A DNA stretch of 64,000 bases. Source: Gonatopus flavifemur. Its lineage: Eukaryota > Arthropoda > Insecta > Hymenoptera > Dryinidae. The stretch is from the NCBI GenBank assembly GCA_018340375.1, contig JAFFJZ010000052.1, forward strand, positions 1,116,001 to 1,180,000. Direction: 5' to 3'. Each line of letters begins with the position of its first letter. The first letter of the stretch is position 1. Positions 11,230-22,260 of the stretch are shown here, in pieces. Below the pieces are notes generated by a model, which had not been told where the DNA came from, searched no databases, and saw only the letters and a list, made by a program, of their open reading frames with translations. A program made the position numbers and the translations under genes.

Positions 11230-12239
11230 TCTGCATAATTAAACTTCGGAGTTTTTCGGAATTTATTGACATTCCATGAAAACAGGTATCAGAAATCGTT
11301 TATGCTGCAAAAGGAGGCTAGTTTGAACAAAGAATGAAGTTAGTCACATCTGTGCGTTCAGAAATGACGGAGAAATCGATTTTTTTCATTTATTGCACCT
11401 GTCATTGCACTTAGAATAATTTTGCAACAATCGTTCATCCACCTGTCAGGTCTAAGGCGATTAAGATGACCGAAATGGCCTCCAAACGACTCCTTCACAC
11501 GTTTCGAGTGATTCTGAGTCGAATGAGATGCCTTTTGAAAAATTGATGTTTTCAAAAATTTACGAGTCCCTCCTCCGTGATTGAACTTGTGAATTTTTCT
11601 AAACTTATCGACGTCCTATTGTGACCGGTACCAAGAATCGTTTATTCTGCAAGAGGAGGCCGAGCTGAACAGAGAATGGAGTTAATCACATCTGTGCGTT
11701 CAGAAATGACGGAGAAATCGATTTTTTTCATTTTTTGCACCTTCCATTGGACTTAGAATAATGTTGCAACAATCGGTCATCGACCTCTCAGTTCTAACGG
11801 GATTACGACGGCCGAAATGCCCTCCCAACGACTTTTCCACACGTTTCGAGTGATTTCGAGTCGAATGAGGTGACTTTTGAAAAATTCATTCTTACAAAAA
11901 TTTTTCTGTTCCTTATCTTGATCGAAATTTATCCTCAACATACGGAATACATACCCTTGGTCTTGAATACCGTGCAATTTCTTGGATTCACGCATTTCCT
12001 CATATTTCCCATCTGAAAATACCTCACTTCGCCCTTCACACTCAGTTAAACCCTCTGCGTCAGCTGTTCGTAGTGGCATCCCTGTATCAACGGTATAGCA
12101 ACGTCCCGATTGGTCAACTGCGAATGGCTATAACTCTAAAACTAGGCCTCAGATCGAAATTCGCCAAAGGAAAAATCGTTTCCAAATCACCTCAGGAATA
12201 TTCTCACCGCAGGACTTCATGACGTTCTGACTCACCCTG
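11230..12239. repeat. Right inverted arm of the 8244-12239 element
   Basis: Read on the minus strand, this matches the left arm. It contains the outer ~350 bases, then two copies of the 342-base unit, the inner one more diverged and fading out near 11230. A 100-codon minus-strand frame (11777-12079) corresponds to an 80-codon plus-strand frame in the left arm (8404-8646). It is most simply a by-product of arm similarity. Confidence 0.85.
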
Positions 12240-12284
12240 TATACTTTCGATTTTTTGTATTTGATCAGAAATTTCCTCCTTGTA

Positions 12285-13452
12285 ATAATTGATCCCCTAA
12301 AAAGAGTCCAAAAAAGTGAAAACATAACACCAACCACATGAAAATCCCAGGAACAAAGAATACAAAACTCTAAAAACACATTCTAGAGGAAAATTCCACT
12401 GTATTCAGAATTTCGAGGGGATATCGAAGGATATGCTCCATTTGAAAGAAGAAAAAAATATGAAATCAATATGAGCGACCAAGTACATCGGTTATCCAAA
12501 GGATATGTGAAAGATTTTTGGTATATTGTAACTTCAGTTTGTTTCAACTGTATTGAAGGTAATTCATGATTTCCAAAGAAGCATTATTGTATCGAAAAGA
12601 TAAATAGAACAAGCGTATCGATCCGCCCGTATATAGATACCAAAAAGTGAAAAAAAAGTAGAATTCCACAAAACATACAAATGTCTCACAAAAACCCCTA
12701 GAAACTCCAACACAGTAAAAAATAACGTCAACTCTCAAAAACCATACAAACGTTCTACAATACCACTTGAAAAGAAATCCTTGAAAAAAATACTTCACTC
12801 TTTCCGGAAGATTACTTGGTATATAATGAAGGCTAAAAACTTCTACCATCGGCCACGCCAAGTGTCCCTGGTTGATGCGAATTCCGAAACAGAGTTGCCT
12901 CCCACATCTTTCCTTCCAATGGTATATTTGTTATACCAAGTAATCTTCCGGAAAGAGTGAAGTATTTTTTTCAAGGATTTTTTTCCAAGTGTTATTGTAA
13001 AACGTTTGTATGGTTTCCGAAATTTGACGTTATTTCTCACTGTGTTGGAGTTTTTAGGGGTTTTTGTGAGACATTTGTATTTTTTGTGGAATTCTACTTT
13101 TTTTTCACTTTTTGGTATCCATATCCGGGCAGAACGATACGCTTGTTTCATTTATCTTTTCAATACAATAATGCTTTTTTGAAAATCATGAATTTACAAT
13201 ATACCAAGTTACAATATACCAAGAATCTCCCACATATCCTTTGGATAACCACTTGGTCGCTCATATCGATTTCATATCTTTTTCTTTTCAAATGGAGCAT
13301 ATCTTCCAATATCCCTTCGAAATTCTGAATGCAATGAAATTTTCCTTTAGAATGTGTTTTTAGATTTTTGTATCCTTTGTTCTTGGGATTTTCATGTGCT
13401 TGGCGTTATTTTTTTACTTCTTTGGAGTTCTTTTAGAGGATTCCACTTCTTT
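12285..13452. mobile_element. 1.17-kb palindromic (foldback-type) repeat
   Basis: Left arm (about 12285-12830) and right arm (about 12930-13452) are inverted copies of each other with moderate divergence; for example ATACTTCACTCTTTCCGG at 12789 pairs with CCGGAAAGAGTGAAGTAT at 12949. The ~100-base centre contains GGCCACGCCAAGTGTCC. There is no transposase frame; all open frames are mirrored in both arms. Related copies occur at 8041-8243 and at 55780-57200, whose centre also has GGCCATGCCAAGTGTTCC. Target duplication was not recognised. Confidence 0.75.
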
Positions 13453-15215
13453 TTCTGAATATGCTCCCACCTGAACCCAAATGAAAATGAAATACCCCTG
13501 TCGAGTTTATGGCAATCGTAGGAATGAAGGAAATATCCTCAGATAACTTACGTGATATAAAGATCCACTCGGATTTCCATCAGTCATTCCATCGTTGGAC
13601 AGCAATAGATCATCGAAACAAAGAATGAAGAAAAGCGAATCCCCATGAACAAATATTCGTGTGAAGAGTTCCGGAAACTAAATTTTCCTTGACTGATAAG
13701 TTGGCGCTCAAAGCAGCTCACAGCGCTCAAAGTAGCTCACGCCGCTCAAAACAGCCCACGATATTGTGCTGAACATTTCTTGTGCGGAAATTTCCAGTGT
13801 TTTCAAGAAATCATTGTAAGAAAACCGAAACAACACAGATCTTACAGACAGAGGAAACTTGCGTACAATATATTCAAGTGTAGTACTTTTTTTCCTTCGT
13901 TCTTTAAATAAATAATGGTTAATTTAAATAGAACAGATCCTCATCGAGATTTGCTAAGTCGAATGAGTAGATGGGGATCACGTGCGCGGATCGCCGAAAG
14001 GACGTTAAGGAAATTCGATTTAGGAAACCACGGTGTAATTTGAGCATTGCACATTTATATCATAGAGACAACTAAACGTTCTTCCGAACTCTTTTACACA
14101 AACTCGTGAGCATTGGCTCTTCTTATAAGTGAAACTAGAATCTCCGATGTGGGTCTTATCTTGACGCGAACATGGCTTCACGTAAAGATAACGTCCTCTC
14201 TCTAACACGTGTTAATCGACTCTCTTTCATCTCGCGTATTCCTTATAACAAGTACTCGTGCGCAGACCCGTCAGTCTTTGCGCATTACTAGCAGACATTT
14301 TGTGATGTCCCTATGTTTCTTTAATTCTATTAGCCACTACAGCTCGGCCATCCTGAAAACACTGCTCGTCCCGAACAGGCGCGAGTTTCAAACTGGAACT
14401 ATAAAAATTTTTCTTTTCCCAAGGCAAACAATACTGATTCGCATGAGTATCAACTGAACACCTTTCCACAACTCGAACGAACTTTCACATCAACGTTACA
14501 ATATTAGTTGAGGCTCTTTTCTCGCAGGTAAGTTAACATTTCATCTGAATCTTAGTTCCTTTTCAATTCTCGCTTCATAGTTTCGCAATGACTAAACGCG
14601 AATACCTCGTGCATTTAGTCATGCCGACTATGCTTTCTTCTACTAGAATTAACACACTTTGACTCATCCCCATAAACAGATCGTTGTTACATGGATGAAT
14701 TCTTTAGGAACTAGCTTACAATCTTAACAATTAAAAAAAGAGAAAAATTTCGGTAAGTATTCCAATACAATTTGACAACTCCAACAATTGTAGGTGGGAC
14801 GAATTCTAGGTGATACGTTGAGCCATACCCCAAACTGGAAAACTGCCTTAGATTGGCTTTTTAGTCGCAGTTATCAATCATTTTTTTCCAAAACTAACGA
14901 ATATACTGACTTCTTGTTCTTTGAAGATCACAATAGGAATATATATATTTTGAAACACCTCTAAAGTTAGCAGTTCGCTCAATCCTAGGGTTCCAGAATT
15001 TCCATTCATAGGTTTTTGTAAAAACAAAAGATACATTCTCTTGCGTGTTACGCATAAATGTAAATCAAATGGAAGAAAATTTTATAAATTTCTTCTTTTA
15101 CGGCTACGCAGTGGCTAGGTATTCTTCTAACGAACTCAGGTAGTTTTACAATGACTAGTTAAAGTCTTCAAACCAGGTTTACTCATAACTTACTTAGACT
15201 AATTTCAACGTTCAT
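13453..15215. other. No supported gene; probably contains the gypsy 3' untranslated region or LTR
   Basis: A 19-base motif (GCTCAAAGCAGCTCACAGC-like) repeats three times at about 13709-13760. Downstream of the gypsy integrase stop, read on the minus strand, a purine-rich AGAAGAAAATCAG precedes TGTGTTAG at about 15232. This could be the polypurine tract and the start of the 3' LTR, but with the 5' LTR missing the LTR cannot be proved or bounded. Confidence 0.35.
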
Positions 15216-16575
15216 TTACGAACTAACACACTGATTTTCTTCTATATCACCGATACGAATCCAGGGCTTGAGTTTGTCGCTTGATAGGATTGAATGATAT
15301 GGTTCTTGGTTCACATTTAACCCAGGTATATCAACAACTACATATCTGTTGTGACCTAGAACTTTCTCAATTTTATAGGGACCTCTATAGGGGTGTTTCA
15401 ACTTTTGATTCTCTCCAGGTTTTCTGGTCATATTACGAATCATAACGAGATCCCACTCGTTATATTTTGTTGGAGCTCGGTGTCTTTGATTATAATACTC
15501 GGTATTTATTTCTTCCATTCTCTGGTTTACTACCTTCACTACGTTCCGGGCTCGTTCTCTTCCTCCTTCCAAATCTTGATCAACTCTTGCGAGAGCCTTC
15601 ATTAATTGTTGTAGGGGAGCATCCTCGTGGCCCTTTTGATCATACCCAAGCAGCATTCTACTGGGGGTGGTTTTTGTCGATCTATTTATAGTATTATCGA
15701 TAACATACTGCGCTCAGCGATACCGTTGGCCCACGGGGAAGCTACCGCTATCGGTCCGTGTTTGATATTTTTGCTCCCTAGGAACTCTTTAAACTCGGAG
15801 CTCGTGAAAGCCGTTCCCCGATCCGTAATTATGACATTCGGGTTACCAAATAACGAAAACAAATATCCTAAATTTTGACAAACTTCTTGTGAAGTGGTTG
15901 ATTTTGAAGGAAAGAGCCAGGTGGAGCGCGTAAAGGCGTCGACCACCAACAATACATGTCTGACTTCACCCTGTGACAACTCTAACGGCCCAAAATGATC
16001 GGCATGCAAAGTTTGCATTGGGTACGTGGGGCTTTCGAACTGTTCCATTTCTCCTTCATAGAGATTCGAGGAAGAATTTGCGATAATGCAAGGAAGGGAA
16101 TTTTCAATGTACGTAGCTACTTTTTGATTTATAGTTGGGAACCAGTAGGTTCCTTGAATGCCCGCTGAAGTCTTTTGAAATCCGCAATGACCCATTTGGT
16201 CATGATGAGCTCGAATTAGGTTATTCATCATTTGCTCAGGTACCACAAATTCATCCCCGAAGCGAGTTATTTTATATACCAGACCATCAACCATTTTAAA
16301 CTTTTTGTTTTCGTTAAATTCCAAGTCATTGACCAATTGTTTGAGCTGGATATCAGCCTGTTGTCGAAACATTAGTTCTTCCTCTAATGTAAGTGACCCT
16401 AACAAAAATATTTGGCGGCTCAGAGCATCCACATGGCCCATTTTTCTACCTTCCCTATGAACGAATTTGAAATTATGATTTTGCAACAAAAGGGACCATC
16501 GTGCAATCCTCGGGTTCAAGGTGACTTTTTTCACCGCATGAACCAGCGAATCGCGATCCATAACTATCGTGAAAG
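15216..16575 (-). pseudogene. Gypsy integrase (with C-terminal tail), frameshifted
   Basis: Integrase would insert the cDNA copy into host DNA. The N-terminal zinc-binding region keeps both His residues (AHHDQMGHCGFQKT) and the first Cys, but the second Cys of the expected CxxC is Ala (SLPCIIAN), so the finger looks damaged. The core keeps Asp in LHADHFG, Asp in IITDRGT and Glu in GIAERS, with 35 residues between the last two. A frameshift follows directly after that Glu near 15700. The C-terminal domain then continues in another frame (15656-15216), with YNEWDLVMIR and YRGPYKIEKVLGHNRY typical of the integrase tail. Dead as it stands. Confidence 0.88.
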
Positions 16576-16986
16576 GTACACCATACGAGGTAGAGGTGGA
16601 ACCGTTCTACAGCCGGAACTACTGCCAACATCTCTAGCTCGAAGCTATGATAGTTTCTTTCAGCGCTGTTTGTTGTCTTACTAAAATATGCGACAGGGGC
16701 CCATATTCTATCTTTCTGTTTTTGGAGCAGAACCGCGCCAGGGCTCAAAGTACTTGCGTTCGAGTGCAGCTCTGTCTCAGCTTCTGGATTATAGACCCTG
16801 AGTACTGGGTAATTGATTAATTCTTTTTCAAGAGCTTCGAAAGCGTTCCGGCAACTCTCTCCAGAACAAAACGATACATCCTTTTTCAATAATCTTGTTA
16901 AAGGTCCGGCCTTCAACGCATAGTCTTTTATAAATTTTCGAAAGCAATTAGTGAGACCTGAGAAACTTCGAAGTTGCCGAATCGTT
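16473..16986 (-). pseudogene. Gypsy RNase H / RT connection, frameshifted
   Basis: This segment follows the RT after a one-base shift at about 16990 and covers the connection and RNase H domain, which would degrade the RNA template strand. Recognisable blocks are FEALEKELINYPVL, GAVLLQKQ, PVAYFSKT and ERNYHSFELEMLAVV. The first block is typical of the start of the Ty3/gypsy RNase H region. A second frameshift near 16570 moves the end of the domain into the integrase-containing frame. Parts are confidently recognised, but the catalytic residues were not all checked. Confidence 0.82.
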
Positions 16987-17751
16987 TTAGGCTCTGGGGA
17001 GTTTTTTTATCGCTTCGGTATGACGATCGCTGAGCGTTATCCCCTCTTCGGAAATAATGTACCCAAGATACTCGATAGAAGTCTTTAAAAATTTGCATTT
17101 TTTAATATTCAGTTCTGGATTCCTACTAATAAATATACGTGAAACTTTCTTGAGGGTGAGCAAGTTTTTTTCCACAGTTTGTGCAGGAATGATAATATCG
17201 TCGAGGTACACCAGCGCCTTTCCCGCACGGACTAAATCATTCAAAATTTTGGAAACGTATTTGTAAAACTCGGCTGGAGCCTCGCAAAATCCAAATGGTA
17301 GTTTTTTATATTCGTATTGACCCTCAGGGGTCGCAAAAGAAAAGTACTTGGTGTCCTCTAGGTGAACTTTTAATTGATGAAATCCTTCACGCATATCTAA
17401 GAGGGTGAAGAATTCCTTATCCGCCAACCTGGCGAGAAAATCCTCAATCACTGGAAAAGGATAACATTGTTTGAGAACTCGATGGTTTAAGGGCCTCAAG
17501 TCGACGCGAACTCGTAATGAACCGTCTTTTTTCCCCACTGGAACGATTCTCGAGCAGTGAGGAGAATCGCTTATTTGTATAATATCTCGCTCTAGAAGGT
17601 CATCAATAATTTCCCTAATTTCCATTCTTTCCGAACAGGCAAACTTTCTTGGAGCAAAGGAGAGCACTGAATGATCCTTCAATCGAACTGTCACAGTGTA
17701 CCGTTCATCAATCTTTTCGATTTCTTCTTTTTCTAACTCATCGAATATATT
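16987..17751 (-). pseudogene. Gypsy reverse transcriptase domain
   Basis: Palm and finger motifs are well preserved: VGKKDGSLRVRVDLRPLN, FFTLLDMREGFHQ, LPFGFCEAPAEF and the catalytic YLDD in ALVYLDDIII. The thumb/connection follows with YLGYIISEEGI. The frame is continuous with the protease frame upstream except for a TGA at 17752-17754, and it ends in a frameshift near 16990. Known role: copying the element RNA into DNA. Of all parts of this element the RT is the least damaged. Confidence 0.92.
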
Positions 17752-18174
17752 TCAAACTTCATCTTTGTGCTCTCTGTCGACATCCAAATCGAAATTTCGT
17801 AAACCCTTAATACCATCGATTTCCATCAATCCTTCTACGTCTATGTTACAGATACCATTTGTTACATTATTTACAATAGTCTTCGGTGTATATATTAACT
17901 TCAAATTGTTTTTCTCCAGAAAGGCTCGACCCAACAATATTTCGGTTCCAAAAGCTTGATCGTCTACGACATGAAACTCGATCTGTAATTCCGTATCTGG
18001 AATTTGTTCTAATTCAATTTTAAAAGAAACTTCTCCCAACATTTCTATATCCACCCCGTTCGGATACTTATACTTTTCTTGAATTTTATCATCTAAATCA
18101 GATTCTAAAAAATATTCTAAAAAAGTCGAATGTTTGATTACATTAATCGGACTACCAGTGTCCACGAGAGCAGG
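17752..18174 (-). pseudogene. Gypsy aspartic protease
   Basis: The active-site motif DTGS is at the start (VDTGSPINVIKHS), with an ILLGRAFLEKN block near residue 95 matching the conserved hydrophobic-Gly segment of retropepsins. It would cleave the polyprotein. It is in the same frame as gag upstream, separated only by a TGA at 18175-18177, and in the same frame as the RT, separated by a TGA at 17752-17754. The stops could be simple decay (an Arg CGA to TGA change is one explanation), though a gag-end readthrough stop cannot be excluded. Confidence 0.82.
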
Positions 18175-18937
18175 TCAACAACAAGATTTATCATTCAGGC
18201 TAGATATTTTTCCGTGTGTCCCTTGAACGACTAACGAACGCAGTAGCTCTTTTTTGCCGGCGATTGCCGCGACGACATCCCTCGATGATACCGTCGAAGA
18301 CGATGATGTAGGGGTTGTTTTCCTTAATGATGACCCCGTTGAACTACGCTGAGGTTGTTGTTGTCGTTGGCTTCCCGCTGACTTTGGACATTCGTTGCGA
18401 AAATGCCCTTCAGCTTTGCAGTAAAAGCATTTTTTCTCTGTAGATCGACACTCGTTCGTTGCATGGTTTTTCCTACCACAATTTCTACACGAAACTTCGG
18501 TATTCACTGACGACGCACTCTTTCGAACCCATTGTTTGTTACTCGTTGATTTCGCCGCAGTCGATTTGTTGATTCCTTGAATAACCCATCTCATTCGTTC
18601 CAGATATTCGGTTGAGGTTCCGTATCGTACGGCAAGAGCGGCAGATGCGATTACGGGGTTTGTTATCCCCTGAGTAAGGAAACTGATTTTTCCCTCCTCC
18701 CCGATGTTGATATGAAACAACAAGTCCAGCTTGTCCTGCGCGTATTCGTCGAACGTCTCACGGTCTTCCTGCCAAGTTCTGGCTTCGACCTTGATCAAAT
18801 GCGTCGGTATCGGCACTCTCCTGACGAAAAAGTCCAGAAGCGCAATATTCAGTGCATTCCAACTTTGAATTGATTCCGCAGGTTGCCGGTCAAACCATCT
18901 CCGAGCATCTTTGGTTAATTTACTCGTAGCTGCCCAG
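18175..18937 (-). pseudogene. Gypsy gag, N-terminally truncated, two zinc knuckles
   Basis: Gag would form the particle and bind element RNA. The frame is open from the truncation point, showing KLTKDARRWFDRQ and QSWNALNIALLDFF, typical of the gypsy capsid region. Two CCHC knuckles follow (CRNCGRKNHATNEC and CFYCKAEGHFRNEC, both CX2CX4HX4C), then a Gln/Ser-rich tail. An internal ATG at 18816 is not the true start, since sequence upstream in the same frame is still gag. The N-terminus is lost at the junction with a mariner fragment. Confidence 0.85.
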
Positions 18938-19480
18938 ATGGTTGCAACTTGCTTGTTGAGTCACTTGTAGAGTAAGTGCAAGTTCTTTTTGCGTTTGGGA
19001 CGAATCTTCCTCCAATAGTACTTCTAATTCCATGTCTTCGTACACTTTCGGCCTTCCACTGCGTTCTTTGTCTTTAACGTCAAACTCACCGTTCTTAAAC
19101 TTTTGAAACCATTCCTGACAACTTCTCTCACTTAAAGCAGCTTCACCATATGCTTCTAGAAGCAATCGATGCGCCTCAGCTGCAGATTTTTTCACATTAA
19201 AGAAGTAAATCAAAAGTTCCCGCAAATGATGCTTATTCGGAATAAAACTTGACATTTTTGCACGAAAAAAATTACGTGATGCTGATACGGAATCACTAGT
19301 ACTTTAAGGTTATGGTGTTGCCAGATGACTAAACTTGGGATATTACGTTTTACATCTGACAATTTCTCCATAACCTTCTGGTGGGGCCATCTTTTGACAA
19401 ACCGCGGAAACTTATTTGTACACCTGATAAATATTTTTTCTTCAAAATACAAAGTCACCTTACTTTTTGAACACACCTCG
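18938..19480 (-). pseudogene. Mariner transposase, 5' half only
   Basis: Minus-strand mariner remnant. The terminal inverted repeat begins just inside a TA at 19481-19482 (GAGGTGTGTTCAAAAAGTAA on the minus strand). The transposase ATG is at 19255. About 105 residues are recognisable, comprising the paired helix-turn-helix DNA-binding region (LLIYFFNVKKSAAEAHRLL, SERSCQEWFQKFKNGEFDV, SGRPKVYED). The catalytic half (DD34D in this family) and the other terminal repeat are missing. The break coincides with the break in the gypsy gag, so both were cut by one event. Confidence 0.88.
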
Positions 19481-20020
19481 TATTATCCAACCCTGTTGGA
19501 AAAGTTGGATGGAAATGGATAGGATTTAATATTCATCCTTTTGAATCCTCTCTCTGTTCCGGTTTTTCCTGATTCAATGTCATCCGCAGAACGCATAGGA
19601 TCCCAATCAATTTTATTCTGCAAAGTGGATAGCAGATTATTGGGCCCCATAGAAATTTTATCGAAATGTATCCATATAATATCCGGGGCCTGAATATAAA
19701 TCGCATCCGGTTTTATCCGGTGCTTTACGATACCACCCTAATAAGCTTTATCCGTTTCTATCCCGTCATGCCTAATGTTGCTGGAATGCGATTTATCCAT
19801 TCCAATCCGGTTCTTCCCAGAATGTGTTTCATCCATTTTTATCCATTTCCATCCGATTACTTCGGAGAAATCGTATCCATTTCTATCCATTGACATCTCT
19901 GATAGTCCTCCTTTACTTTTATCCATTTCTATCCACGCCTGTCATTTTACAATGTATCCGTTCCTATCCGAACTCGATGTTTCCAGCTCTATCCGTTCTC
20001 ATACATTGCACCTTCACGCC

Positions 20021-20334
20021 CAAGCAGCACCAGAATATACTATGAACGTTCTTCGAATATTCGAAATATGTTCTATGCACATTCCAATGAGACCGTTCTA
20101 TAGGTGCTATGCATATTTATCGAACGTATGTAACCGAATATACGACAGCACGTTGATTGAACGTCGATTGGATGTAAATCGTAGATTTCGAATGTACTGC
20201 GCATGTTCTAAGTATATTTGAAACAGTCTCATTCGAACATTCTATGAACATTCATTATATGTTCTTCGTATCTCGTCCGTACATTCTACGAACGTTTCTA
20301 CTTCGTATATGCTTTGAAATTCTGTTGCTGCTTG
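20021..20334. mobile_element. 314-bp MITE with CAAGCAGCA ends
   Basis: Left end CAAGCAGCACCAGAATA is inverted at the right end (ATTCTGTTGCTGCTTG). The interior is dense in GAACGTTC, GAACATTC and GTATATTCG words in both orientations. No coding capacity. Nested within 19492-22636. Confidence 0.6.
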
Positions 20335-20443
20335 AGCGATAGCCGCGGTTTCCTCTATCCAATTCCGTCCATTTCAATTGTTTCATAATAGATTCGTTCC
20401 TTATACGTGCCCTAAGCTGCTCCAACTTGTACCAAACCATCAC

Positions 20444-20647
20444 ATCCCGACTGTCAATTCCCAGTCATGGATTCCCAAATTCGCATGGGTCTCGCATGGG
20501 AATCACGTTGGTCGACCCACTCGCTTCGCATGTGAAGACCCATGCGATCCACTTGATTCCCATGCGAAGACCCATGCGACCCACTTGATTCCCATGCGAG
20601 ACCCTTGCGAATTTGGGAATCCATGACTGGGAATTTTCAGTAGGGAT
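20444..20647. mobile_element. ~200-bp hairpin MITE
   Basis: ATCCCGACTGTCAATTCCC at the left is mirrored by the inverse of GGGAATTTTCAGTAGGGAT at the right. The pairing continues for about 55 bases through GGATTCCCAAATTCGCA and CTCGCATGGGAATCA. The loop holds a duplicated AGACCCATGCGA(C/T)CCACTTGATTCC module. Nested within 19492-22636. Confidence 0.7.
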
Positions 20648-20649
20648 GA

Positions 20650-21117
20650 CTTTTATAATTGGAAACATCGAATCACAAATATTTGGAGCAAGTTGAAGCA
20701 ACTAGGAACGTGCTTAACAAATCCAGCTCATAGCTGAATTTGTTCCACGTGTTCCATGTTGTCTCAACCTGCTTCAAATATTTTTTATCCACCGATTTCA
20801 GTTATAAGAATGATTGGTTTGGCACAAGGCGCAACAACTTAGAGCATATTAGAACAAACGGACCTCATATATCTTGCGTCATCCGGAATAGATATTTTCA
20901 GGGTAACATCTCAATGTCCCAAAGGTTTAATATCTTGAAATTTTGTATCTCGAGATTTCTAAATTTGATATGTCGAAATTTTGGATTTGAATTTTGGCAC
21001 ATAAAATGTTTTGATATCAAATTTCGGGATAAGTCACTTCAGAATGACGAAATATCAGTTTTTATCTAATCGGTCTAAATGAAGCTTGCCTCTTCCTCCA
21101 GGATGAACAAAAATGAA
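20650..21117. other. No gene seen
   Basis: AT-rich sequence inside the 19492-22636 element, with no recognisable coding frame or sub-element. Confidence 0.4.
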
Positions 21118-22260
21118 ACATTGAAAAATGGATTCGGAACTATAATTCCGCGACAGCATACACAGAGAAAAGAGATCTTGAAAAAATAGTAAAGTTCGCT
21201 CACATACGTAGCAGGGCAGCCCCCGATATGTGATATGGGAAATTTCATTACGTCGCATACTGATTTGTAGCGCATAAAAATTCAAATTCAGTGATGAAAA
21301 TTACAGAAATTCAAAATTCTCATAGTGATTCATAAGGATACTGCGTGACGTTACGTTCTTCAATATTTCACATCGCATGACCAATGAATTACATAGTTCA
21401 TTCCACTGAAAACATATTAAAGATACTTTTCACTACATAAAATAGTGAACTATACTATTTTCCAAGGAGGTACTTTTCTACGTGTGATTTTGGATTCAGA
21501 CGGATTCAAATTTGACACATTTCTTCGATGGAAACGGATACAGGTCATTGGTCGGATACATGATGTCAAGAAAAAATCCTCATTCATTCTGATTGAAAGT
21601 TCATACGTTCAACGGATGAAATTGGACGAGGCTCTGAATTCGGATTCAATCGGATAGGATTCTCATCTCTGCTCACGGATGAAAATGGATTCAGAACTAT
21701 AATTCCGCGACAGCGTAATTTTGGATTCAGACGGATTCAAATTTTACACGTCTCTTCGATGGAAACGGATACAGGTCATTGATCGCATACATTCGAATTC
21801 AATCCCTATCCGAAAGTCTGGATCAAATTGGATTGAGCGCACTGACATGATGTCAAGAAAAAATCCTCATTCATTCTGATTGAACGTTCATATGTTCAAC
21901 GGATGAAATTGGACAATGATCTAAGTTCGGATTCAATCGGATAGGATTCTCATCTCTCCTCACGGATGAAAATGGATTCAGAACTATAACTCCGCGACAG
22001 CATAATTGTGGATTCAGACGGATTCAAATTTCACACGTTTCTTCGATGGAAACGGATACAGGTCATTGATCGGATACATTCGAATCCAGTCTCTATCCGA
22101 AAGTCTGGATCAAATTGGATTGAACGCACTGACATGATGTCAAGAAAAATCCTCATTCATTCTGATTGAAAGTTCATACGTCCAACGGATGGAATTGGAC
22201 AAGGCTCTGAATTCGGATTCAATCGGATAGGATTCTCATCTCTCCTCACGGATGAAAATA
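21118..22260 (+). repeat. Tandem array, ~290-bp unit, about four incomplete copies
   Basis: The landmark GGATTCAGACGGATTCAAATT occurs at about 21491, 21724 and 22011, and AACTATAA(T/C)TCCGCGACAGC at about 21139, 21693 and 21984. One unit lacks about 57 bases, giving spacings of ~231 and ~288. GGATTCAATCGGATAGGATT also recurs. The sequence is rich in CGGAT words. It lies within the 3.1-kb element at 19492-22636. Confidence 0.75.

Larger units (their letters stand above)
8244..12239 (+). mobile_element. 4.0-kb Tc1/mariner-superfamily transposon (DD41D spacing)
   Basis: The unit starts CAGGGTGAGTCAGAAC and ends with the inverse GTTCTGACTCACCCTG, with TA at 8242-8243 and 12240-12241 as expected for TA target duplication. 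Inverted arms extend far beyond the first 16 bases: 8244-8938 is matched by 11540-12239 in reverse. Between the arms lies one uninterrupted transposase frame (9843-11102). Size and arm length are unusual, since typical mariners are 1.3-2.4 kb with short ends. The near-identity of the arms and the intact frame suggest recent activity. This is inference and was not tested. Confidence 0.9.
15216..18937 (-). mobile_element. Ty3/gypsy LTR retrotransposon, 5'-truncated and decayed
   Basis: On the minus strand the order is gag with two CCHC knuckles, aspartic protease, reverse transcriptase, RNase H, integrase. That is the Ty3/gypsy order, with integrase after RNase H. The 5' LTR, leader and start of gag are missing, because gag sequence ends at about 18937 against a mariner fragment. 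The coding region carries two in-frame TGA codons (about 18175 and 17752) and at least three frameshifts (about 16990, 16570 and 15700), so it cannot make its proteins. No env-like frame was seen. Confidence 0.9.

Noticed and set aside
12544..13328. Mirror-image frames of 102-123 codons at 12544-12861, 12843-13151 and 12957-13328
   Set aside because: They are opposite arms of one palindrome read in opposite directions, and their Phe/Lys-rich composition reflects AT-rich repeat sequence.
18175..19255. Fusion gene between mariner HTH and gypsy gag
   Set aside because: The two frames differ by one base across the joint and a stop closes the mariner frame 15-20 bases after it, so no fused product is encoded.
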